Made by a program: the position numbers and the translations under genes. This document shows positions 17,152 through 29,000 of a DNA stretch of 64,000 nucleotides, in pieces (position 1 is the first letter of the stretch; every line of letters begins with the position of its first letter). The DNA is taken from NCBI RefSeq assembly GCF_035918155.1, contig NZ_CP109327.1, positions 8,370,001-8,434,000 on the forward strand, given 5' to 3'. This DNA comes from Streptomyces sp. NBC_01591 (GTDB taxonomy: Bacteria > Actinomycetota > Actinomycetes > Streptomycetales > Streptomycetaceae). The notes under the pieces are model-generated. The model ran no database searches, had not been told where the DNA came from, and saw only the letters and a list, made by a program, of their open reading frames with translations.

Positions 17152-18660
17152 ATGACCGACCCGCACGGCTTCCTCAAGTTCCCCCGCCGCCCCGTTCCGG
17201 CACGACCCGTCCAGGAACGGCTGGGCGACTGGAACGAGGTCTACGCGGGACAGGCACGTCTCCCCCTCGTGTCCGAGCAGGCTGGGCGCTGCATGGACTG
17301 CGGCATCCCGTTCTGCCACAGCGGCTGCCCGCTGGGAAACCTCATCCCCGAGTGGAACACGTACGCGAGGCGGGAGAACTGGCGGGCCGCTGCCGAGCGG
17401 CTGCACGCGACGAACAACTTCCCGGAATTCACCGGGCGGCTGTGCCCCGCCCCGTGCGAGGACGCCTGCGTGCTGACCATCAACGCCGACCCGGTGACCA
17501 TAAAGAACGTCGAGCAGGCCATCGCCGACCAGATCTGGGAACACGGATACGCGCCACCCCGGCCGCCCGGGCGGCTCAGCGGGAAGACCGTCGCCGTCGT
17601 CGGCTCCGGGCCGGCGGGCCTGGCCGCGGCGCAGCAGCTCACGAGAATCGGCCACACCGTCGCCGTCTACGAGCGCGCCGACCGCATCGGCGGACTGCTG
17701 CGCTACGGCATCCCCGAGTTCAAGATGGAGAAACGCCACCTGGACCGCCGCATCGAGCAGATGCGGGCGGAGGGCACCAAATTCCGCACGGGGGTGGACA
17801 TCGGCAATGACCTCGACGCCGCCGAGCTCACCGAGCGACACGACGCGGTTGTCATCGCCGTCGGTGCGCGAGGGCAACGGGAGCTGCGTGTCCCCGGCCG
17901 TGAGCTGGACGGCATCCACCAGGCCATGGACTATCTGACCCTGGCCAACCGGGTCACCGAGGGTGACTTCGACGCGCCTGCCGTCACCGCCGCGGGCAAG
18001 CATGTGGTGATCATCGGGGGAGGGGACACCGGCTCGGACTGCATGGGTACCGCACTGCGTCAGGGGGCCGCCTCCGTGGTGCAGTTGGACATCAATCCGG
18101 AGCCCGGCGACACCCGGCGGGACAGCGAGCCCTGGCCCACGTATCCGAAGGTCTACCGGATATCCCATGCCCATGAGGAGGCCCGGGGGCAGGAGGGCGC
18201 GGATCCGCGGGTCTTCTCCTCGGCCACCCTCCGCTTCGAGGGGGACCGGTCGGGGCGCGTGCGCGCGTTGTGCCTCGCGGAGGTGGAACCGGAGGCCAGA
18301 AGGCCGCGCCCGGGGACCGAACGAGGGATCCCGGCGGATCTGGTCCTGCTCGCCCTCGGCTTCTACGGCCCCGAACACGGCACGGGGCTGATGCGGCAGC
18401 TCGGACTCGCGCTGGACGACCGGGGCAACTTCGCCCGGAACGCCGGCTTCGGGGCCGAGACGACGGAGCCGTCCGGGCGGGCGGCCCGTAGCCGGACGGA
18501 CGGGATCTTCATCGCCGGTGACGCGGGGCGCGGCCAGTCCCTCGTGGTGTGGGCCATCGCGGAGGGACGGTCCGCCGCCGCCGCGACGGACCGCTATCTG
18601 AGCGGTTCCACGGTGCTCCCGGCGCCGATCGCGCCGCAGGACCGGCCCCTGGTTGCTTGA
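17152..18660 (+). CDS. gltD: Glutamate synthase small subunit
   Basis: A 502-residue NADPH-dependent beta subunit of GOGAT. The N-terminal iron-sulfur region has the Cys pattern CMDCGIPFCHSGCPLGN and the second set LCPAPCEDACVL; then come the FAD motif VAVVGSGPAGLAAAQQL, the NADPH motif HVVIIGGGDTGSDCMG and the terminal FAD contact FIAGDAGRGQSLVVWAI. It passes electrons from NADPH to the large subunit for glutamate formation. GGAGG stands 7 nt before ATG 17152. gltB is not adjacent, whereas gltBD is usually an operon, so this is either a stand-alone paralogue or its partner lies elsewhere. Confidence 0.9.
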   Translation: MTDPHGFLKFPRRPVPARPVQERLGDWNEVYAGQARLPLVSEQAGRCMDCGIPFCHSGCPLGNLIPEWNTYARRENWRAAAERLHATNNFPEFTGRLCPAPCEDACVLTINADPVTIKNVEQAIADQIWEHGYAPPRPPGRLSGKTVAVVGSGPAGLAAAQQLTRIGHTVAVYERADRIGGLLRYGIPEFKMEKRHLDRRIEQMRAEGTKFRTGVDIGNDLDAAELTERHDAVVIAVGARGQRELRVPGRELDGIHQAMDYLTLANRVTEGDFDAPAVTAAGKHVVIIGGGDTGSDCMGTALRQGAASVVQLDINPEPGDTRRDSEPWPTYPKVYRISHAHEEARGQEGADPRVFSSATLRFEGDRSGRVRALCLAEVEPEARRPRPGTERGIPADLVLLALGFYGPEHGTGLMRQLGLALDDRGNFARNAGFGAETTEPSGRAARSRTDGIFIAGDAGRGQSLVVWAIAEGRSAAAATDRYLSGSTVLPAPIAPQDRPLVA

Positions 18661-19064
18661 GCGCGTCGGTTGCGCGAATCCGCCGGCGTGCGGCACCGGC
18701 TCCGACGAAGCAATGAAGCGAAAAGACCCGGTGCCCGGTATTACTAGTAATTCATATTCACGGCGGACCGAATGTCCAGGTCTCACCGACAATTCTCGCC
18801 ATGCCCGCCTCGGAGCAGCGGTACGAGGCTTGAATTCGACGGTTGAGGTCGCCGAGCAGGGAAAAGTTAGTAGAGCGGGCCGGGCCGGTGACGGCACTCG
18901 GGTCCGCGGGGTCCATGAGGCGGCCCGTGTGACACTTCAACCCACATTCCTTGCGTGTGACAGATGGCGTCCGGTGCGCCGGACCCGTGCGCCTGCATGT
19001 AGCAATCGGTTTCTCCTTCACGGTGCGCTCTGCCGTGCTGGTTCCTTTCGTAAAGGTGCTGTGA
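18661..19064 (+). promoter_or_regulatory. Upstream regulatory region of the PTM cluster
   Basis: 404 nt without a gene between gltD and the first PTM gene, clearly poorer in GC than its surroundings. It contains a perfect 12-bp palindrome ATTACTAGTAAT (18740-18751) in a run of A/T, and AAAGGTG near 19052 as the ribosome binding site for ftdA. The position is where the cluster's main promoter should be. I could not assign -35/-10 boxes or AdpA/BldD sites with confidence. Confidence 0.5.
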
Positions 19065-20006
19065 GTGGAAAATTGTGATCCGCTGCCCGGCGGTGACCCG
19101 GAGGTGAATTCCGGTCGGGCCGGAGGGAAGGTGGCGCAGGTACCGTTCATGCGCGCAGTCCTGCGTGTGGCGGCGTACCCGTTCCTGCTGGCGAGCGCGG
19201 TTTCGGTGGCAGCGGCGGCGCTGTGTCTCGATTGGGACCCCGACCGTGTGAGCCCGCTCTTCCTGCTCGGTGTCATCTCCTATCTCACCGCGCTCGAACG
19301 GCTGATCCCGCACCGGCGGGCCTGGCACCCGAACGCCGGTGAATGGCGCTGGTACGGCGTCTACTTCCTGTTGACGATGGTGGCCAGCGTATTTGCGCAA
19401 TATCTGGTTTCCGCAGTCGTCTCCGAGGTGTCGCCGCACGAGTCGGAGTTCAATCTCTGGGCGGAAATACCCGCAGCATTACTGACCGGTTCCCTTGCCA
19501 GTTATCTGGTGCACAGGCTCGGTCATACCAACGCGATACTGTGGCGACTGCACGGCGTTCATCATGTGCCGAAAAAGGTCAATGTCGCCAATAACGGTGT
19601 CAATCACGTACTCGATATCGTTCTCGCGCAGGGAACCGTTCAGCTGGCTCTGGCACTGGTCGGTTTCTCCCGTGACTCCGTGTTTCTCGTGGGTCTTTTT
19701 GTGGCCGCCCAGGGCTATTTCGTCCACGCCAACATCGACGTGCGCATCGGCCGGCTCAATCATGTGCTCGCCAGCCCCGAACAACACCGACTGCACCACA
19801 GCACCGATCTGTCCGAGGCGGGCCACTACGGCTCTGACCTGTCGATCTGGGACCACGTCTTCGACAGCTACACCTGGCGGCCCGGCCGTGAGCCGGTCGC
19901 GGTCGGGCTCGGCGATCCAGCATCCTTCCCCGGCACCGGGGAGATCGTCGCCAGCCTTCTCCACCCCTTGCGCCGTGCGAAGGGGCCCGGGACCGGTTCT
20001 GCCTGA
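19065..20006 (+). CDS. ftdA: PTM hydroxylase, sterol desaturase/fatty acid hydroxylase family
   Basis: A 313-residue membrane protein with four or more hydrophobic segments and the di-iron histidine boxes of the family: HRLGH, HGVHH, HANID and EQHRLHH. In polycyclic tetramate macrolactam clusters this gene product hydroxylates the macrolactam. GTG 19065 has AAAGGTG 6 nt before it; GTG 19131 and ATG 19149 are alternatives and would remove a charged, less conserved-looking N-terminus. Codon 139 is TTA (19479-19481, in PAALLTG), so synthesis should depend on the bldA tRNA. It is followed after 50 nt by the PKS-NRPS gene and begins the operon. Confidence 0.88.
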   Translation: MENCDPLPGGDPEVNSGRAGGKVAQVPFMRAVLRVAAYPFLLASAVSVAAAALCLDWDPDRVSPLFLLGVISYLTALERLIPHRRAWHPNAGEWRWYGVYFLLTMVASVFAQYLVSAVVSEVSPHESEFNLWAEIPAALLTGSLASYLVHRLGHTNAILWRLHGVHHVPKKVNVANNGVNHVLDIVLAQGTVQLALALVGFSRDSVFLVGLFVAAQGYFVHANIDVRIGRLNHVLASPEQHRLHHSTDLSEAGHYGSDLSIWDHVFDSYTWRPGREPVAVGLGDPASFPGTGEIVASLLHPLRRAKGPGTGSA

Positions 20007-20056
20007 ACTGCCCTTCCATGCCGTGCCGCGGCGCCACGACTATCAGGAGTACAGCC

Positions 20057-23000
20057 TTGCCCGACGTGAACAGTGCCTCCGTGAGCGACAAAGTAGCGAT
20101 CATCGGCATGGGGTGCCGACTGCCCGGCGGTGCGTCGGACCACCGCACGTACTGGCAGAACCTCATGGAGGGCAAGGACTGCATCACACCGACACCGGCC
20201 GATCGCTACGACGTCGGCACCCTGGGCAGTAGACACAAGGAGAAACCCGGACGTCTGATCGGCGGCCGTGGCGGATACATCGACGGTTTCGACGAATTCG
20301 ACCCCGCATTCTTCGGCATCAGTCCGCGCGAGGCCGACCACATGGACCCTCAGCAGCGAAAACTGCTCGAGGTCGCCTGGGAGGCATTGGAGGACGGTGG
20401 CCAGCGGCCCGCGGAGCTCGCCGGCAGCAACACCGCCGTGTTCGTCGGTGCGTTCACGCTGGACTACAAGATCCTCCAGTTCTCCGACCTGGGCTTCTCG
20501 TCACTCGCCGCCCACACCGCCACCGGCACCATGATGACGATGGTCTCGAACCGTCTCTCGTACTGCTTCGACTTCCGCGGACCGAGCCTGTCGATCGACA
20601 CCGCGTGCAGTTCCTCCCTGGTGGCGGTGCACCTCGCCTGCCAGAGCCTCAACAACCGGGAGACCGATCTCGCGCTGGCCGGTGGCGTACTGCTGCACAT
20701 GGCGCCGCAGTACACCATCGCCGAGACCAAGGGCGGATTCCTGTCGCCCGACGGCCGTTCACGCGCCTTCGACGCCACGGCCAACGGCTACGTACGGGCC
20801 GAGGGCGTCGGCCTGGTCGCGCTCAAACGGCTGGACGACGCCCTGCGCGACGGCGACCCCATCCACGCGGTGATCCTCGGCGCGGGGGTCAACCAGGACG
20901 GCCGGACCAATGGCATCACCGTGCCCAACGCGGACGCCCAGGTCTCCCTCATCCGACGCGTCTGCGGCGAAGCCGGCATCACACCCGGCGACCTTCAGTA
21001 CGTGGAAGCGCACGGCACCTCCACGCCGGTCGGCGACCCGATCGAGGCGAACGCACTGAGCCGGGCGCTGGCCGTGGGCCGCCGACCGGACACTCCCTGC
21101 TACGTGGGCTCGGTCAAGACGAACATCGGGCACACCGAAGCGGCAGCGGGCATCGCCGGTCTGATCAAGGCGGTGCTCTGCCTCAAGCACCGCCTCATCC
21201 CGCCCCACATCAACCTGGAGCAGCTGAACACCGCCATCGACCAGGAGTCCTCCCCGTACCGCATCCCGACCGAGCCGACCGAATGGCCCGCGCACGAGGG
21301 CCCCGCACGAGCCGGGGTGAACTCCTTCGGATTCGGTGGCACCAACGCGCACGTCGTACTGGAGCAGGCACCGGACAGGAGCGCTTCGCCGGCCCTGCCC
21401 GGTGAACGGGCCTGGAATCTCCTCCCGTTGACCGCCCGCACCCCGGAAGCCCTGCCGGAGATGGCGGCGGGCATCCGCCGCGAGCTGGCAGGTGGCGATG
21501 GGCCCGGGGTGTCGCTGCCCGACCTCGGCTACACACTGGCCCGCCGCCGCCAGCACCTGGAGTCGCGGCTCTCCGTCGTGTACTCCTCGCGGGCCGGACT
21601 GGACGAGGCACTCGGCGCCTTCCTGCGCGGTGAACCGCACCCCGGGGTCGTCCACGGCAGGCAGTTCGAAGCCGAACAGTGCGGTCTGGTCTGGGTCTTC
21701 ACCGGCATGGGGCCGCAGTGGTGGGGGATGGGCCGCCAGCTGTTCGAGGGCGACGAAGCGTTCCGGGACGCGGTCACCCGCTGCGACCAGGCCATCCGCT
21801 CGATCGCGGACTGGTCCCTGATCGAGGAGATGAGGGCCGACGAAGCCGGATCGCGCATGGGCGAGACCTGGCTCGCACAGCCGGCCAACTTCGCCGTCCA
21901 GGTGGGACTCGCGGCCATGTGGCGCCAGTACGGTGTGCGGCCCGACGCCGTGGTCGGTCACAGCACCGGGGAGGCCGCCGCCTTCTACGAGGCAGGGGTC
22001 TACTCCCTGGAGGACGCGGTGAGAGTGGTGGTCCACCGCAGCCGTCTCCAGCAGAAGCTGACCGGAACCGGCACCATGCTCGCCGTGAGCCTGCCCGAGG
22101 AGGAGGCACAGTACCGGGTGGCCGCGTTCGGTGACCGGGTGTCCGTGGCAGCGGTCAACAGTCCGTCGGCGGTCACCCTGGCCGGTGACCGTGACGCGTT
22201 GGCCGAGCTGGCGGACGGGCTGCGTTCCGAGCAGGTCTTCGCCAAGTTCCTCACGGTGCAGGTTCCGTACCACAGCGCGGGAATGGAGACGATCAAGGAC
22301 GAACTGCTGGCCTCGCTGGACGGTCTCGACCCCAGGGCGGCGACGGTACCGCTGTACCTGACCGGGCAGGAAGGCACGGCGCACGGCAGTGAGCTGGACG
22401 CGGCCTACTGGTGGAAGAACGTCCGCGACCGGGTCCGCTTCCGCTCGGCCGTCGACCGGCTCGCCGACGACGGGTACGGACTGTTCCTGGAGATCGGCCC
22501 GCACCCGGTGCTCGGCCACTCCATCCGGGAGTGCCTCGACGCCAAGGGGACGGCCGCACGGACCCTGCCCTCGATCCGCCGCCAGGAGAACGAACCGGAG
22601 CGCTTCGCCGCCTCGCTGGCGGAGCTGCACAACCTCGGCGTCCCCATCGCATGGGACACCCTGCACCCGGCGGGCCGGCCGGTGGTCCTGCCCCGCTACC
22701 CGTGGCGGCGCGACCGCTACTGGACGGAGCCCGCACCCGTCGCCCAGGTCCGTCTCGGCCACGCCGACCATCCTCTGCTGGGCCGCCGCACCGAAGACAC
22801 CGAACCGACCTGGCACACCGCTCTGGACACCGAGCGGCTGCCCTACCTCGACGACCACCGCATCCAGTCCACGGTGGTCTTCCCGGCGGCGGGGTACCTG
22901 GAGATGGCCACGCAGGCGGTCCGCTCCCTGACCGGCGGCACCCATGTCGTGCTGACGGACATCGAGTTCCGCAAGGCACTGTTCCTGCCCGAGGGCGAGG

Positions 23001-26000
23001 ACCGGGCCGTGCGTCTGACCCTCTCCTCGCAGAACGCGGCGTTCACGATCGCGTCGGCAGCGCAGGACGAGGGCGGCCGGGCGGTCCACGCGAGCGGAGT
23101 CGTGCGCTCGGGGCAGCCGCGACCGGCCGGGCCCCCTGCCGACACCGAAGCCCTTCGGGCGCGCACCCGGCGTCGGCTGGGCGGTGAGGACTGCTACGCG
23201 GCACTCGCCGCACTGGGCTACCACTACGGGCCCGCGTTCCGGGCCATCGACGAGGTGTGGATCGGTTCCGGAGAGGTGCTCGCCCGGCTCCGTCCACCCG
23301 CGGAGATCGGTGACGACGCGGCCGGACACCACATCCATCCCGTGCTGCTCGATGCTTGCTTCCAGTCGCTGCTGGCGACGCAGTTGCCTGAGACCGAAGC
23401 CGGAGATGCGGGCGAATCGGAACGGCAGACCTCCGGGATCCGCCTGCCCCTTTCGATCGACGAGCTGTGCCTCGCCCCGGTGGGAGACCGGCCGATCTGG
23501 GTGCATGCGACGGTGACCCGCGGCGACGTGGACGAGCTCGTCGGGGACATGGCCGTGTACGCGGACAGCGGTGAACATCTCGGCGGCATCCATGGCTTCC
23601 GCGCAGCCGACGTGGAGAAGGCGTCCACCGCGGTCGGCCTCGGCACGATCGACTCCTGGCTCGCCGAGACCGTCTGGATCGACCGGCCCTTCGACTCCGC
23701 CGCGGACGAGGACGGAGTCGGCCCCGACTCCAACAGCCCCGTGCCCACCGCCGGCGACTGGCTGGTGTTCGGCGACCGCCAGGGCGTCGGCGACGCCCTG
23801 AGCGAACTGCTCGCCGCGCGCGGCGAGCGCTGCCACCTGGTGCGCCGGGGAGACACGTACGGAAGAAGCGGCGAAGGCAGCGAGTTCACGGTCGTCCCGG
23901 GGTCCGCCACGGACCTTGAGCGGCTCCTCACCGATCTGAGCGAAGGTGGTGGGGGCCCCGTCGGCCCCATCGTGCACCTGTGGAACCTCGACCTGCCCCA
24001 CCTCGCCGAGGCCTCACCCCAGGACCTCGTACGGCACAGCGACACCGGGACCTACTCGCTGATCGCGCTCGCCCGGACGCTGCGCCGCCGCGAGGCGGTC
24101 GGCCGGCTGCACATCGTGACCCGTGGCGCCCAGAACGTCGCACCCGGCGAGACCGTCGAGCCGCTGGGAGCACCGGCGTGGGGAGTCGGCCGGGTGCTCA
24201 GACACCAGGAGCTGCTCTCCCACCCGGGCAAGCTGATCGATCTCGACCCCGGCGCGCCGAGCGACGAGGGATGCCGGGCCGAGGCCCGGGCGCTGCTGCG
24301 TGAACTCCTGACCGACGACGAGGAGGAGATCGCGCTGCGTGGCGCGGCTCGCCTCACCAGCCGGATCCGGCAGGCCGACCAGCTGACACACCCCCTTCCG
24401 CTGCAACTGCGCACCGACGCGAACTACCTGGTCACCGGCGCCTTCGGAGCGCTCGGCCGATTGCTCTGCCGGACGCTCGTCCGGCGTGGCGCGCGCAGCC
24501 TGATCCTGATCGGACGCACCGCACTGCCGGAGCGCTCCGCCTGGCGGGATCTGGACCCCGACACTGCCGCAGGCCGCGCCACCGCCTTCGTCAAGGAACT
24601 GGAGGCGCTCGGGGCACGGGTCGTCCTGGCACCGCTCGACATCACCGACGAAGCCGCCTTCACGTCCTGGCTGGACACTCACCGGCGCACCGACCCGCTG
24701 CCGGTCCGCGGCGTGTTCCACCTCGCCGGTCAGGTCCGCGACACACTCGTCGAGGACATGGACCGTCGGACGTTCGCCGAAGCCCACGATCCCAAGGCCG
24801 TCGGTGCCTACCTGCTGCACCGCCATCTCCGGGACGAACCGCTGGACCACTTCGTCCTGTTCGCCTCGATCGCCTCACTGCTGACCACCGCGGGCCAGAC
24901 CAACTACGCCGCAGGCAACGCGTTCCTGGACGCGCTGGCCCAGCACCGCAGGGCACTCGGACTGCCGGGGCTGAGCGTGGACTGGGGCCCGTGGGCCACC
25001 GGCATGATCGAAGAGCTGGGACTCGTCGACCACTACCTCCACAACCGCGGGATGAGCTCGCTCGCGCCGGACGTCGGCATGGCCGTGCTGGAACGCGTCA
25101 TCGGCCAGGACCGGGCCCAGCTGCTCGTCGCCACGGTCGTCGACTGGCCGGTGTTCCTGGCCTGGTACGCGTCACCGCCCTCGCTGGTCGCAGACCTGGC
25201 GGCGGCGGCCCCCGCCGGCACAGCCGCCGGGCCGGGCGAGGGCATCCTCGACACCTTCCGCGACGCGGACCCGGCGGAACGCCTGGCGCTGGTGACCGGG
25301 CGGTTCATCACGCTGACCGCCTCGGTGCTGCGGACGGGCCCCGACCGGGTCGATCCGCAGGCGGGGCTCAACGCGCTGGGGCTCGACTCGCTCCTGGCGA
25401 TGGAGCTGCGCGCCCGGATCAGCTCCGAGCTCGGCGTCGCGCCGCCCGTGGTGGCGCTGCTGAGCGGTACTCCCGTCGCCGAGCTGATCACGCAACTCCA
25501 CGACTCTCTGGCCGAGTTGGTTGCCCACGAAGCCCAAGGCGCGGACGCCGCCGCGGTGGAGGTGTTCAAGGACGAGCTCAGCCACCCGCTGACGCAGAAC
25601 CAGAAGGCCCTGTGGTTCCTCAGGCAGCTGAATCCCGAGGGCTACGCGTACAACATCGGCGGCGCGGTCGAGGTCCGGGTCGCACTCGATCCCGACCTCA
25701 TGTTCGAGGCCGTGCGCTGCCTGGTGGCGCGACACCCCGCGCTTCGGACCAACTTCCTTACGGTGGACGGCGTCCCGATGCAGCAGGTGTCGCCGGAGGC
25801 GAACCCGGACGTCGCGCTGTTCGACGTGCAGGACCAGGAGTGGGAGGACATCCATCGCACGATCGTGGCCGAGTACCGCAGGCCGTACGACCTCGAGTGC
25901 GATCCGCTGTTCCGCTTCCGCCTCTTCAAGCGCGCCGACGACCGTTGGGTGATCATGAAGGCGGTGCACCACATCGTCTCCGACGCGATCTCGACGTTCA

Positions 26001-29000
26001 CCTTCATCGAGGAACTCCTGGCGGTGTATGAAGGGCTGCGTCAGGGCCACGCCCCCTCGCTGCCGCCCGTCACCGCCCGCTATCTGGACTTCCTCAACGC
26101 GCAGAACCGCTTCCTGGCCGGACCCGCGGCGCCGCGCATGCTCGACTACTGGCGCTCGCACCTGCCGGCCGAGGTGCCGACCCTGGAACTGCCCGTCGAC
26201 AAGCCCCGTCCGGCCGTGCAGACGCACAACGGCGCGTCGGAGTTCTTCGTGCTGGATGCCGAGCTCACCGCCCGGGTGCACGCCCTCGCCCGCGAGCACG
26301 ACGTGACCCCGTTCATGGTGCTGCTGAGCGCCTACTACGTGCTGCTGCAGCGCTATTCCGGCCAGGACCAGGTCATCGTGGGCAGCCCGGTGACCGGCCG
26401 GACCGAGCAGGAATTCGCCTCCGTCTACGGATACTTCGTCAACCCGCTGCCGCTGCACGCGGACCTGTCCGACGACCCGTCCGTCGCCCGGCTGCTGCAA
26501 CAGGTCCGGACGACCGTGCTGGGCGGCCTGGACAACCAGGAGTACCCGTTCGTCCTGCTGGTCGACGAGCTGGGACTCCAGCACGACCCCAGCCGCTCCG
26601 CGGTGTTCCAGGCCATGTTCATCCTGCTCACCCACAAGGTCGCCACCGAGAAGTACGGCTATCGGCTCCAGTACATCGAACTCCCCGAAGAGGAGGGCCA
26701 GTTCGATGTGACGCTGTCCGTGTACGAGGACGAGGCGGAGCGGCGTTTCCACTGCGTCCTGAAGTACAACACCGACCTGTTCCAGCCGGAGACCATGCGG
26801 CGGATGGCATCGCACTACACCGCGCTGCTCGACAGCATGACGCGGGCCCCGGCAGATCGGCCCACCTCCCGGCTGGAGATGCTGGGCGCCCAGGAGCGCG
26901 AGCGACTGGTCGGCGAGTGGAGCGGTGCCGGGCGCCTCGCTCTGCCCCCGGTGGCGGGGGAGGGCAAGGCGGACGGCTTCCGTCCGGTGCATCGGCTGAT
27001 CAGTGAGACCGCCGCCCGCTGTCCGGACGCCGTGGCCGTCACCGTCCCGACGCCTCACGGGGCGTCCCACCGGCTGACGTACGCGGAACTGGACCGCAGA
27101 TCGGGTGAGTTGGCCCGGCAGCTGCGCGGGCTAGGGGCCGGTGCCGGCTCGGTGGTGGCGCTCTGCCTGGACAAGTCGCCCGACCTCGTCGTCGCACTGC
27201 TCGCGGTCCTCAAGGCCGGTGGCGCCTACCTCCCCATCCCGGCCGACCACCCGGCCGACCGCGCCGCCCACACCGTACGGACCGCGGGCGCCACCCTCGT
27301 CGTCGTCGAGGACGACGCCTGCCGGGAACGGATGGCGGGGCTGCCGGCCCGGACGCTGACGCTGCGGGAGCTGCGCGAGGCCGCGCCTGCGGCGGACGAC
27401 CGGAGCGGGACCGATTCCGGTGCCGAGGAGCAGGCCGGTCCGGACTCGCCCGCGTACATCATCCACACCTCCGGTTCCACCGGCCTCCCCAAGGCCGTGC
27501 GGGTCAGCCACCGCAACCTCGCCTCGGCCTGCGGAGCCTGGCTCCAGGAGTACCGGCTGGACCGCGACGTCCGGGTGCACCTTCAGATGGCCGCCCCGTC
27601 GTTCGACGTCTTCACCGGCGACGTGGTGCGCGCCCTGTGCTCGGGCGGCAATCTGGTGCTGGTCGACCGCGATCTGCTCTTCGACACCGAGCGCCTGTAC
27701 ACCACGATGCGCGAGGAGCGCGTCGACTGCGCGGAGTTCGTGCCCGCCGTCGTACGCGGCCTGATGGAACACTGCGAACGCCGGGGCCTGCGACTGGACT
27801 TCATGCGTCTGCTCGTCGTCGGATCCGACGTGTGGAAGGCCGGGGAGTACCGCAGACTGCACGAGCTGTGCGGGCCGCACACCCGACTGATCAACTCCTA
27901 CGGGGTCACCGAGGCGACCATCGACAGCGCCTGCTTCGAAGGGCCCGTCGACGACCTGGAACCCGGACGGACGGTGCCGATCGGACGGCCCCTGAGCAAC
28001 AGCACACTCCATGTGCTCGACCGGCACGGCGAGCCGGTGCCGCCCGGTGTGCCCGGCGAGCTGTGGATCGGCGGCGACGGCGTCGCACTCGGCTACGCGG
28101 GCGACCCCGCACTGACGGACGGGCGCTTCGTCACCCGGACACTGAGCCGGGAACCGGGCGCCGGCCCCGTACGCCTCTACCGCAGCGGCGACGCGGCACG
28201 CTGGGACGCGGACGGCCGGGTCCACCTGCTCGGCCGGGTCGACGACCAGGTCAAGCTCCGGGGCCACCGGATCGAGATCGGCGAGATCGAGGCACACCTC
28301 GCCCAGTGGCCCGAGCTGGCCCGGACGGTCGTCACGGTGCGCCCCGACGCCCGGGGCGAGGACGTGCTGGTCGCCTACTGCGTACCGGCCCAAGGGGCCG
28401 CACCGGACCGCCGCGCGCTGCGCCGATACCTCGGGGACCGGCTGCCCGCGTACATGGTCCCCGCGCACTTCGTCGTGCTGCCGGAACTGCCGCTGACCGC
28501 CAACGGCAAGGTCGACCCCGCCGCCCTGCCGATGCCCCGGTTCGACGCGGACGACGAACCGGAGGAGACGCTGCGCACACCGTTCGAAGTGAGCATGGCC
28601 CGGCACTGGCAGGAACTGCTCGGACTGGAGCGGGTCGGCCTGACGCATGAGTTCTTCGAGGTCGGCGGCAGCTCCATCAAGCTGATCGAGCTGATCCACC
28701 GGCTGCGCAAGGAATTCGGCGTCGGCATCCCCGTCAGCCTGCTGTACCGGGTGACGACCCTGCACGGGATGGCCGCGACGCTGGAGCGCCTCGCCACCGG
28801 CTCGATCTCCGACGACCTGCCCTGCCTCAGCTTCAACAGCGAACGGGAGCGGACCGTGTTCTGCTTCCCACCGGCGGGCGGCCACGGACTCGTCTACCGG
28901 GGGTTCGCCGCCACACTGCCCGAATACCGGCTGATCGCCTTCAACTACGTCCCCGGCGCGGACAAGGTGGCCCGCTACGCCGACCTCGTCGAGTCCCACC

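Noticed and set aside
20759..24001. A 1080-codon open frame antisense to the PKS gene
   Set aside because: It has no homology-like motifs and is an expected product of GC-rich codon bias opposite a real domain-containing gene; the same holds for the antisense frame at 27131-29368.
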